From Ignavibacteriaceae bacterium (GTDB lineage: Bacteria; Bacteroidota; Ignavibacteria; Ignavibacteriales; Ignavibacteriaceae): a stretch of 40,489 nucleotides of DNA. Each line of letters begins with the position of its first letter. The stretch's first letter is position 1. The position numbers were made by a program, and so were the translations under genes. The stretch lies in contig JARLHD010000111.1 in NCBI GenBank assembly GCA_031292435.1, forward strand, positions 1 through 40,489. The letters run 5' to 3'. Below are positions 1 through 6,862 of the stretch, in pieces. The notes beneath the pieces were generated by a model. It was not told the DNA's origin. It worked only from the letters and a program-made list of their open reading frames with translations, and did no database searches.

Positions 1-1
1 A

Positions 2-184
2 AAATCTCTCCTGACTGATGTAGCAAAAATACTTGGAAATAATACTCCTGTTGTCTTAGCCTATCAGCTTACTATGGGAAATGAAAAATTTCACAGGGGC
101 ACTGCCGTTAGTGTCCTTAATACAGCCGAAAAGAATAACCTGAAAGGTGAGTTCGTTTTGATTGTAAACAATCGGTCTAAATAA
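2..184 (+). CDS. rsmI: C-terminal end of RsmI, 16S rRNA 2'-O-ribose methyltransferase (partial)
   Basis: An open frame enters from the left edge and ends at TAA 182-184, giving 60 residues. It contains a threonine-asparagine stretch followed by a helix, a short RGTAVSVL segment and a terminal GEFVLIV strand. This arrangement resembles the end of the RsmI family, where the tail reads RGT...KGEFV(V/L)(V/I)V. RsmI methylates the ribose of C1402 in 16S rRNA using SAM. The SAM-binding fold and catalytic part lie outside the window, so the call rests only on the tail. The gene converges on rlmD with 32 bases between the two stops. Confidence 0.62.
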   Translation, partial: KSLLTDVAKILGNNTPVVLAYQLTMGNEKFHRGTAVSVLNTAEKNNLKGEFVLIVNNRSK

Positions 185-216
185 TTTCACTCTATTTTAA
201 GACAATAACCCCTCTT

Positions 217-1668
217 CTATTGCCGTTCAAGCAATGCAACGTTTTCAATATGATAGGTATGGGGAAACATATCTACTGGTCTGATTTTCTTTAATATATA
301 TCCGGCATCTGCTAAAAATTTGATATCTCTGACCTGCGTTCCTGGATTGCAGCTTACATAAACAATCTTTTTAGGCGATAATTCTATTGTATCCTGAATA
401 GTTATCGGATGCATTCCACTCCTCGGCGGATCGATAATCATTACATCAGGTTTAGGAATTTCATCCTTCTTCACAATAGGAAGAAATGATTTATAAAGAT
501 CAGCTTGAATAAAATTAACGTTCTTTATTTTATTCAGATTTGCATTCTCCGCTGCATCCATTATCGCTGCCTCTATTGATTCAAATGCAAATACCTGTTT
601 TGCCCTTCCCGACATGAAAATTGTGATAGTCCCTGCTCCTGAATAAAGATCATATATAACTTCATCCCCTGATAATTGCGCAAATTCAAGTGCTGTTGCG
701 TAAAGTTTTTCAGCCTGGAGCGAGTTTGTCTGGAAAAATGAATTCGCGCTTACCCTGAATTTGTAATCGCCTATTGAATCATAAATGTATCCGGTTCCGT
801 GAAATACCTTCTCATAATCTCCGGTCGCTACGGAAGCCAGCTTTTTGTTGATATTATTAATTACTGTTGTAACTGCTGGGACTTCTTTCAATAAGTCAGC
901 TGTATATTCTACCATAAGATCATCATCTTCCGATGCTGTTACAAGATTTACCATCAAATCATCTGTATGGTGCGATTGCTTAATTACAAGGTTCCTTAAA
1001 TATCCTTCATGTGTTTTTGTTGAATATATTGGAGTATTTTTTTTCTTAAAAAACTCTCTTGTAAAATTCATTATCTGATTGCTCGCTTTCGACTGCAGGA
1101 AACATTCCTCAATATCTAAAACTTTATCATAAATATTTGGTATATGAAGTCCTAATGCGAAGTTCTTATCAATAATCTTTTCGTCTGCCAGCTCTTCCTT
1201 CTTCAGCCACCTCTTGTCAGAAAAGGAAAATTCCATCTTGTTCCTGTAATAAAAAACTTTCTCCGAAGGTATAATAGGTTCTATCTCAAAATCTCTGAAC
1301 CCTCCCATCTTTTGAAATATCTCTTCCACCTGCTGCTGCTTGAATTTCAGTTGTATTTCATAATCAAGGTTTTGCTGCTTGCACCCTCCGCAGAGTCCAA
1401 AGTATCTGCATTTAGCTGGTATTCTGTATGGGGATGGAGTTAACACTTCCACTACTTTAGATTCGGCATACGAATTTTTTATTTTAAGAAGCATTGTTTT
1501 TACCGTATCCCCGGGATATGAGCCGTCGGCAAATACAACATAGTTATTAGGTTTACCCTCATCTTTTTTTGTACCCGGAACAATAAGACTCTTATCAATC
1601 CTCGCTATTCCTTTCCCCTCAAATGCATACCTGTCTATTTTTAATTCTATTATATCCCCTTTTTTCAT
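217..1668 (-). CDS. rlmD: 23S rRNA (uracil-5-)-methyltransferase, RlmD/TrmA family
   Basis: The 483-residue protein has the full RlmD layout. An N-terminal TRAM-like beta domain (about 1-75) comes first. The [4Fe-4S] cysteines follow: C87, C93 and C96 in CRYFGLCGGC, and C189. The Rossmann SAM site is DLYSGAGT near 340-347, with DPPRSGM near 413-419. The catalytic cysteine is C440 in VSCNPGTQ, and the C-terminal FPHTYHIENV segment carries the usual general-base glutamate. Family members transfer a methyl group from SAM to C5 of uracil in 23S rRNA, U1939 in E. coli. Some relatives modify a second uracil or tRNA, so the exact base is inferred. The start ATG overlaps the stop of the upstream methyltransferase gene by four bases (ATGA), so the two are probably translationally coupled. 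Confidence 0.9.
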   Translation of the reverse strand: MKKGDIIELKIDRYAFEGKGIARIDKSLIVPGTKKDEGKPNNYVVFADGSYPGDTVKTMLLKIKNSYAESKVVEVLTPSPYRIPAKCRYFGLCGGCKQQNLDYEIQLKFKQQQVEEIFQKMGGFRDFEIEPIIPSEKVFYYRNKMEFSFSDKRWLKKEELADEKIIDKNFALGLHIPNIYDKVLDIEECFLQSKASNQIMNFTREFFKKKNTPIYSTKTHEGYLRNLVIKQSHHTDDLMVNLVTASEDDDLMVEYTADLLKEVPAVTTVINNINKKLASVATGDYEKVFHGTGYIYDSIGDYKFRVSANSFFQTNSLQAEKLYATALEFAQLSGDEVIYDLYSGAGTITIFMSGRAKQVFAFESIEAAIMDAAENANLNKIKNVNFIQADLYKSFLPIVKKDEIPKPDVMIIDPPRSGMHPITIQDTIELSPKKIVYVSCNPGTQVRDIKFLADAGYILKKIRPVDMFPHTYHIENVALLERQ

Positions 1669-2381
1669 TGAAGCCTCTTTTTTCCTGTAATCATTTTAAA
1701 TCCCATAAATTTGAATCCTCCCAAATCAAGGTAGGCATTCGATTCATGGCTCATTTTTTTTAATATCGTTTTATAGTAGCTCTTTTCCTGTTCCGTTAGG
1801 TCCCCCCTGTTATCTTTTAGTAAGGCACTGTTTTCCCTATAGAAATTTTGTAGTCTGTGCGAAAGATCTTCTTCAGAAATTATATCAAAACCTTCTTTAA
1901 TATAAATTTCATTTAGGTCCCCTGTCCACTGTGCATCTATCCCTGAGTTGTCTCTTAAATTCTTTATAAATGTAGGGATTTCCTTTTCAAGGTTTACTAT
2001 TTCTCCGGCACAAATTATCCCTTCTGGTTTTAATATCCGTTTAATTTCTTTTAATATCTTTTTCCTCTCAAGATTTGAAATAGAAGCTTGCGCGTATACT
2101 ATATCAAAAGATGAGTCCCTGAAATCTGTATTCGTAAATTCCATCATCCGTACTGAAATTGCTTTATTTCCCGATAATAAAAATCTTGACTTCAGCAGCG
2201 AATCATTGTCATCTACTATAATAATTACTCTTCCGGCCTTATTTTCAATAAAGATATGAGCTATTTCTTCAGAGTTAGAACCTATTACTAAAACTTCCTT
2301 TCCTTCAATAATAGTTCCTTCAAGAAATTTCATTATTTGGAATCCGGAACCGGGTAGGAATATAAATCTGTTCTTATCCAA
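1665..2381 (-). CDS. Class I SAM-dependent methyltransferase, substrate unknown
   Basis: The 238-residue protein looks like a Methyltransf_11/25-type Rossmann methyltransferase. A strand-loop VLVIGSNSEEIA near 31-42 takes the place of motif I. An acidic IIIVDDND follows at the end of strand 2. FDIVYAQASISNL near 93-105 looks like motif IV, and LKEIKRILKPEGII is the typical post-motif helix and turn. Motif I reads GSNSEE rather than the canonical GxGxG, so SAM binding may be weaker or use a variant loop. It is the first gene of a two-gene unit with rlmD, which suggests an RNA or translation-related substrate, but that is context only. The upstream gap is shared with the divergent S9 peptidase gene. 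Confidence 0.7.
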   Translation of the reverse strand: MDKNRFIFLPGSGFQIMKFLEGTIIEGKEVLVIGSNSEEIAHIFIENKAGRVIIIVDDNDSLLKSRFLLSGNKAISVRMMEFTNTDFRDSSFDIVYAQASISNLERKKILKEIKRILKPEGIICAGEIVNLEKEIPTFIKNLRDNSGIDAQWTGDLNEIYIKEGFDIISEEDLSHRLQNFYRENSALLKDNRGDLTEQEKSYYKTILKKMSHESNAYLDLGGFKFMGFKMITGKKRLQ

Positions 2382-2521
2382 TATTCTTCTTTTTGTTTGA
2401 GTTTAAGGGCATAAATGTACTTAAACTATGCTGAATTAAAAAACCCATCCTCAATATCCATCCTCAATTGCCTTTCTAAGCAAGTTCTGCTAATTTTACT
2501 TTTTGGAATTATCGAGGTATT

Positions 2522-4549
2522 ATGAAATCCCTGTTATTTGCTTTACTCCTTTTTCCATTCTTTATAGTGCCCCAGAATAAAAGACCTCTTACTGTAGAAG
2601 ATCTCTGGAATATCAAAAGAGTAGGTTCTTTTAATGTTTCTCCCGATGGAAAAATGATCGTATTTGAATCGACTTCCTATAGTATGGATGATAATAAAGG
2701 TATTACTAAAATCTATACTTTTGGCACAGATGGTAGCAATCTGCGGCTCTTTAATGATTCCAAAACAAATGAAACTGAACCGGCATTTACCCCCGATGGT
2801 AAAAAAATCTCATTTGTTCGAGATGGTCAGATCTGGACATGCAGCCTGGATGGAACCGGTGAAGAAAAAATAACTTATATCTATTCTGAAGCTTCAGGTT
2901 ATAGATGGTCTCCGGATGGGAAGAATATACTTTTTGTCTCAACTGTTTACCCGGATTGTACCGATCAGGATTGCAATAAATCGAAGGATGATGAAAAAGA
3001 AAAAAGCAAAGTAAAAGCAAAAATTATCACTGAACTTATGTATAGATTCTGGAATGAATGGAGAGGGGAAAAGCGCAGCCATTTATTTCTTTTCAATATG
3101 GATAAGAAAAACTTTATTGATTTGACCCTTAATAATATGAACGATGTCCCTCCTATTGATCTTGGCAGTTCAAACGAGTACTCAATTTCACCTGATAATT
3201 CAGAAATAGTTTTAACCATGAACAGATCAAAAGTTGTCGCAAATAGTACAGACAATGATGTGTTCACAACTAATTTATCTGATGTATCTGGCAGCAGCGC
3301 TTCCCCCTTAAAAAAAATATCTGAAAGCAAAGGGAACGATTTTAATCCCCGCTATTCTCCGGATGGAAAATATCTTGCATACCTTTCAATGAAACGTGCC
3401 GGTTTTGAAGCAGACAAGAAGGATATCATTCTTTATAACCGGGCTTCTGGATCAGGTAATAATTTAACTGATAAATTTTTTCTCTCTGTCGATGAATTTA
3501 CCTGGTCTCCGGACAGTAAAACAATCTATTTTGTTTCTGAAAATGAAATTTATTCTTCTGTTTACAAACTTGATTTGGCATCAGGGAATATCAAACTTTT
3601 ATTGAAAGAACATGTAAATAGTGAACTTTCTGTGTCTCCTGACGGAAAATTAATTTATTTTAAGCAGCAGAGAACAAATCTACCTTATGAAATATTCTCA
3701 ATGAATAATGATGGTTCCGATATTAAACAATTAACTCACTTAAACGCAGATCTTCTTGCCAATATCGAAATGAATCCTATTGAAACCTTCTGGTGTGAGG
3801 GAGCTGGCAAAACTAAAATTCAATCCATTATTATCAAGCCTCCTTTCTTTGATCCTTCTAAAAAATATCCTGTCATATTTTTAATTCATGGCGGTCCTCA
3901 GGGGCATTGGGATGACGATTTCCATTTCCGCTGGAATGAGCAGCTGTTCGCTTCGAAAGGATATGTTGTCGTATCTCCTAATCCAAGAGGCAGTACCGGA
4001 TATGGACAAAAATTTACAGATGAGATTTCCGGTGATTGGGGAGGCAAACCATATATAGATTTAATGAATACTTTTGATTATGCCATAAAGAATTTCAAAT
4101 TCATAGATGAAATGAACCAGTTTTCTGCCGGTGCTTCTTATGGAGGTTATATGGAAAACTGGATGGAAGGGCATACAACAAGATTTAATGCAGTTGTAAG
4201 TCATGATGGAGTTTTTAATACCGAAAGTGAGTTCGGTACAACTGAGGAATTGTGGTTCCCTTTATGGGAATTTAAGGGCGCTCCATGGCAGAATAGAAAA
4301 TTATATGAGAAATGGTCCCCTCACAGATATATTCAGAATGCTAAAACTCCAATGCTCGTTGTTCAGGGAGGCAGAGATTTTAGAGTCCCCGAAGAACAGG
4401 CATTCCAGCTCTTCACATCCTTACAGATGCTCGGTGTTGAAAGTAAATTTCTTTATTTTCCAGACGAATTTCATTTTGTAACTAAACCCCAGAACTCAAG
4501 ATTGTGGTGGAATACAGTTTTCGATTGGTTCGGGAAACATAAAAAATAG
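2522..4549 (+). CDS. Secreted S9-family prolyl oligopeptidase-type peptidase
   Basis: The 675-residue protein begins with a hydrophobic Sec signal (MKSLLFALLLFPFFIVP), so export to the periplasm is expected. Residues about 25-400 form a beta-propeller built from TolB/PD40-like units, seen as repeated SPDGK motifs (for example FNVSPDGKMIVF, YRWSPDGKNILF, PRYSPDGKYLAY). The alpha/beta-hydrolase domain at about 410-675 carries the triad: S539 in GASYGG, D619 in GGRDFRVP and H651 in DEFHF. The upstream HGGPQG supplies an oxyanion-hole region. This is the dipeptidyl-peptidase V/acylaminoacyl-peptidase architecture, which releases short peptides from oligopeptides. It is followed after 8 bases by the YkvA gene, so it heads a run of co-directional genes. 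The exact cleavage preference cannot be read from sequence. Confidence 0.88.
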   Translation: MKSLLFALLLFPFFIVPQNKRPLTVEDLWNIKRVGSFNVSPDGKMIVFESTSYSMDDNKGITKIYTFGTDGSNLRLFNDSKTNETEPAFTPDGKKISFVRDGQIWTCSLDGTGEEKITYIYSEASGYRWSPDGKNILFVSTVYPDCTDQDCNKSKDDEKEKSKVKAKIITELMYRFWNEWRGEKRSHLFLFNMDKKNFIDLTLNNMNDVPPIDLGSSNEYSISPDNSEIVLTMNRSKVVANSTDNDVFTTNLSDVSGSSASPLKKISESKGNDFNPRYSPDGKYLAYLSMKRAGFEADKKDIILYNRASGSGNNLTDKFFLSVDEFTWSPDSKTIYFVSENEIYSSVYKLDLASGNIKLLLKEHVNSELSVSPDGKLIYFKQQRTNLPYEIFSMNNDGSDIKQLTHLNADLLANIEMNPIETFWCEGAGKTKIQSIIIKPPFFDPSKKYPVIFLIHGGPQGHWDDDFHFRWNEQLFASKGYVVVSPNPRGSTGYGQKFTDEISGDWGGKPYIDLMNTFDYAIKNFKFIDEMNQFSAGASYGGYMENWMEGHTTRFNAVVSHDGVFNTESEFGTTEELWFPLWEFKGAPWQNRKLYEKWSPHRYIQNAKTPMLVVQGGRDFRVPEEQAFQLFTSLQMLGVESKFLYFPDEFHFVTKPQNSRLWWNTVFDWFGKHKK

Positions 4550-4557
4550 GAGTTTTT

Positions 4558-4926
4558 ATGAAAGACGACGATATTGACTTAGATGAATTTACTGAACTTG
4601 ATTTCGGAAGTATTAAGGAAGATAAAGATAAAATATTGTTTGTTGAGGAAAATATATGGTCCAGGTTGGAAAAATCCGGTAAGAAAGTATCCTTTGCCAG
4701 AGATCTTCTTGCTCTTTATAGATATATGGACGACCCTAATGTTTCATGGCAAAAGAAAGTTGTTATCGCTGCTGCTTTGATTTATTTTGTAACCCCAATT
4801 GATAAAATTCCCAAATTTACCAGGTTTTTTGGATTGCTTGATGAACTGGGTGTAATGACTATTTTACTTAAATTTCTTGGAAAAGAACTGGTGCCATATT
4901 ATGAAGAAGGGTATAGAGCTGACTAA
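4558..4926 (+). CDS. YkvA family (DUF1232) protein
   Basis: The 122-residue protein has an acidic N-terminus (about 1-35). The DUF1232 core follows: ALYRYMDDPNVSWQKKVV, then AALIYFVTPIDKIPKF, then LDELGVMTILLKFL. The YF-x-PxDxIP signature is the family hallmark and is thought to sit at a membrane interface. Function is unknown in most bacteria. A good ribosome binding site (TAGGAG) lies just upstream and overlaps the end of the peptidase gene, so the two are probably cotranscribed. Its 3' end overlaps the start of the Nudix gene in another frame. Confidence 0.8.
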   Translation: MKDDDIDLDEFTELDFGSIKEDKDKILFVEENIWSRLEKSGKKVSFARDLLALYRYMDDPNVSWQKKVVIAAALIYFVTPIDKIPKFTRFFGLLDELGVMTILLKFLGKELVPYYEEGYRAD

Positions 4927-5452
4927 CTTTAAACTTATAAAGAGCAAAGACATTTATACAGGTCGTATCATCGATCTGAGGGTTGACGAAATCCAATATG
5001 ACAATGGAACAATTGGCTATCGGGAGGTTGCTGCTCATCCTGGCGGAGCTGCTGTTGTTGCAGTAAAAGATGGAAAGATTATCTTGGTTTCCCAATACCG
5101 TTACCCATTAAAGGATATTATATTTGAACTCCCTGCGGGTAAGCTGGATTATCCGGAAGAACCTATAAATTGCGCTAAGAGGGAACTTGAGGAGGAGACA
5201 GGCTTCACATCGGAGGATTTAGTTAAACTTGGTGAGATTGTTTCAACACCGGGTTTCTGTGATGAACGATTGTATCTTTACCTTGCCACCGATCTTAAAC
5301 AAGGCAGCAAGAATCATCAGGATGGAGAGTATGGAATGGAAAATCACTTTTTTACCCTGGAAGAGATCGAAGGAAAAATATTTAACGGTGAAATAATTGA
5401 TGCTAAAACAATCTGTGCGATCTATTTAGCTAAAAGATATTTAGTAAAGTAA
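4901..5452 (+). CDS. Nudix hydrolase, ADP-ribose pyrophosphatase-like
   Basis: About 183 residues. The Nudix box is complete: G-K-L-D-Y followed by the conserved REL-EEE-TGF helix, matching Gx5Ex7REUxEExGU. The surrounding RYPLKDIIFELPAG and the following VSTPGFCDERLYLYLA are typical of ADP-ribose/NDP-sugar pyrophosphatases (NudF type), which split ADP-ribose into AMP and ribose 5-phosphate. An upstream in-frame TTG at 4877 would add eight residues. I chose ATG 4901 because family proteins begin close to this point. Either start overlaps the ykvA stop (26 bases with 4901), so translation is likely coupled. Confidence 0.85.
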   Translation: MKKGIELTNFKLIKSKDIYTGRIIDLRVDEIQYDNGTIGYREVAAHPGGAAVVAVKDGKIILVSQYRYPLKDIIFELPAGKLDYPEEPINCAKRELEEETGFTSEDLVKLGEIVSTPGFCDERLYLYLATDLKQGSKNHQDGEYGMENHFFTLEEIEGKIFNGEIIDAKTICAIYLAKRYLVK

Positions 5453-5488
5453 AATTTAATTTGTTATATACAATAATCTGGATATATC

Positions 5489-6073
5489 TTGGATAAAAAG
5501 AAATTTGCTGTTGATTCTCTGATTGAAAGTTCAGAGACTAAATTAAAAATGAAAGATTTTTGTCTCGATTCTATTCTGAAATCAGTTGATCTTCTTTCCG
5601 GTATATTTAAAAAAGGAAATAAATTACTGCTTTGCGGAAATGGAGGCAGTGCTGCTGACTGCCAACATATTGCAACTGAATTTATGGTAAGGCTGAATCA
5701 TAAAATAATACGACCTCCTCTAAGCGCAATAGCATTAACTACCGATTCGTCCAACCTGACAGCCGGCGGGAATGATATAGGGTTCGAAAATGTGTTCGCC
5801 AGAAGTGTCCAGGGTTTAGGCAATAAAGGAGACGTTTTAATTGCAATTTCAACGAGTGGAAATTCTCCAAATATTATTAAAGCTGTTAAAATGGCTCATG
5901 AAATAGGTCTGCAAGTTGTAGGTTTACTTGGTGGTGATGGTGGAAAATTAAAATCAGAAGTTGATCTGCCTATTATTATTCCTTCATCCAATGTTCAAAG
6001 AATTCAGGAAGGACATATTACAGTCGGACATATTTTATGTGAGCTGGTTGAATTGGAATTGTACGGCAGCTAA
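5489..6073 (+). CDS. gmhA: Phosphoheptose isomerase (sedoheptulose 7-phosphate isomerase)
   Basis: The 194-residue SIS-fold protein carries the GmhA signatures. These are GNGGSAADCQHIATEFMVR near 52-70 (phosphate loop and active-site glutamate), ALTTDSSNLTAGGND, the loop ISTSGNSPNI and the C-terminal RIQEGHITVGHILCELVE with the active-site histidine region. It converts sedoheptulose 7-phosphate to D-glycero-D-manno-heptose 7-phosphate, the first step to ADP-heptose for the LPS inner core. That implies a Gram-negative envelope. The start appears to be TTG at 5489, because the next in-frame ATG (residue 21) would remove helix 1. It converges on the DUF192 gene. No other heptose genes lie within the window. 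Confidence 0.88.
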   Translation: MDKKKFAVDSLIESSETKLKMKDFCLDSILKSVDLLSGIFKKGNKLLLCGNGGSAADCQHIATEFMVRLNHKIIRPPLSAIALTTDSSNLTAGGNDIGFENVFARSVQGLGNKGDVLIAISTSGNSPNIIKAVKMAHEIGLQVVGLLGGDGGKLKSEVDLPIIIPSSNVQRIQEGHITVGHILCELVELELYGS

Positions 6074-6098
6074 AGAAAAGATCACTTTTGTGTTAGCT
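6068..6098. terminator. Possible hairpin spanning the convergent gmhA and DUF192 stop codons
   Basis: AGCTAA (6068-6073) can pair with TTAGCT (6093-6098), with an inner AAAAG/CTTTT helix around an ATCA loop and small internal bulges. Both stop codons lie inside the structure. There is no long U-tract, so bidirectional termination is plausible only. Confidence 0.35.
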
Positions 6099-6639
6099 CT
6101 TTGAAATTTATTTTATCACCTTCGTTAATATTGTGCTTCGAACAATATCCTCCGTTTACTTCTATTACATATTTTGCCGGTGCCGTTGAAGGATAAGATT
6201 GATCGGATAATGTTTGTGTGTTTCTATGAATAGTTACAATTTTATTGGATGCATTCACAAATAGCATATCGAGAGATATAAATGTGTTTCTCATCCAGAA
6301 TGACTGCCTTTCTTCAGTTGGAAAGATAAAAAGCATTCCTCTGTTTTCATCCATCTGCTTCCTGAACATAAGGCCTAACTCCCTGTCAAAATCACTGTTC
6401 GCTATTTGTATATCTATCTTTGTTTTAAAATTATTCAATGAATCTGTAAAAGTTAACTCGCCGTCTTTTTTAAACATATACTCTGTATCTGTACTCTCTT
6501 TCGTTGAAAATGGGTTAATAATCAGGTATAAAATTACAGCTAATATCACTACTCCGGCAATTATATATACCTGATTTGAAAAAAATGGTCTCTGGTTCTT
6601 TAATTTAACAGAAGTATTGTTTTCCGCTTGTTTCGACAT
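6082..6639 (-). CDS. DUF192 family protein, membrane-anchored
   Basis: The 185-residue protein has an uncleaved-looking N-terminal hydrophobic segment (about 24-43, VYIIAGVVILAVILYLII). A DUF192 domain follows at about 75-183. Its hallmarks are visible: ELGLMFRKQMDENRGMLFIF, FWMRNTFISLDMLFV, then APAKYVIEVNGGYCSKHNI. This soluble part should face the periplasm. The molecular role of DUF192 is not established. It is usually a short exported or membrane protein, so this is a family-level call. It stands alone, converging with gmhA and divergent from aceE. Confidence 0.82.
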   Translation of the reverse strand: MSKQAENNTSVKLKNQRPFFSNQVYIIAGVVILAVILYLIINPFSTKESTDTEYMFKKDGELTFTDSLNNFKTKIDIQIANSDFDRELGLMFRKQMDENRGMLFIFPTEERQSFWMRNTFISLDMLFVNASNKIVTIHRNTQTLSDQSYPSTAPAKYVIEVNGGYCSKHNINEGDKINFKELTQK

Positions 6640-6862
6640 AATAAATTAAATTCTATTTTATAATTAATACGGAAAAATAATAATTATAATCGGGTAATAA
6701 AATTCTTTTATTATAAACCCTGGATTGTACGCTGGCTCATTTCTATATCTCCTAAATCATTCATTTTCTTGTATATAAACAACAAATCTCTTAAGTTATT
6801 AGTTCAATATTTACCTTAACGTCTGCATTTGAACTACATTAGGATTAAAGGAAGTTTGGTAT
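6640..6862. other. Divergent intergenic region upstream of aceE and the DUF192 gene
   Basis: This AT-rich gap of 223 bases must carry promoters for both flanking genes. A clear ribosome binding site, AAGGAAG, lies about 9 bases before the aceE ATG. AATAAAA-TTC-TTTTATT near 6698-6714 is a small AT-only inverted repeat. I see no long dyad that would identify a PdhR-like operator, and no RNA gene. Confidence 0.5.
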
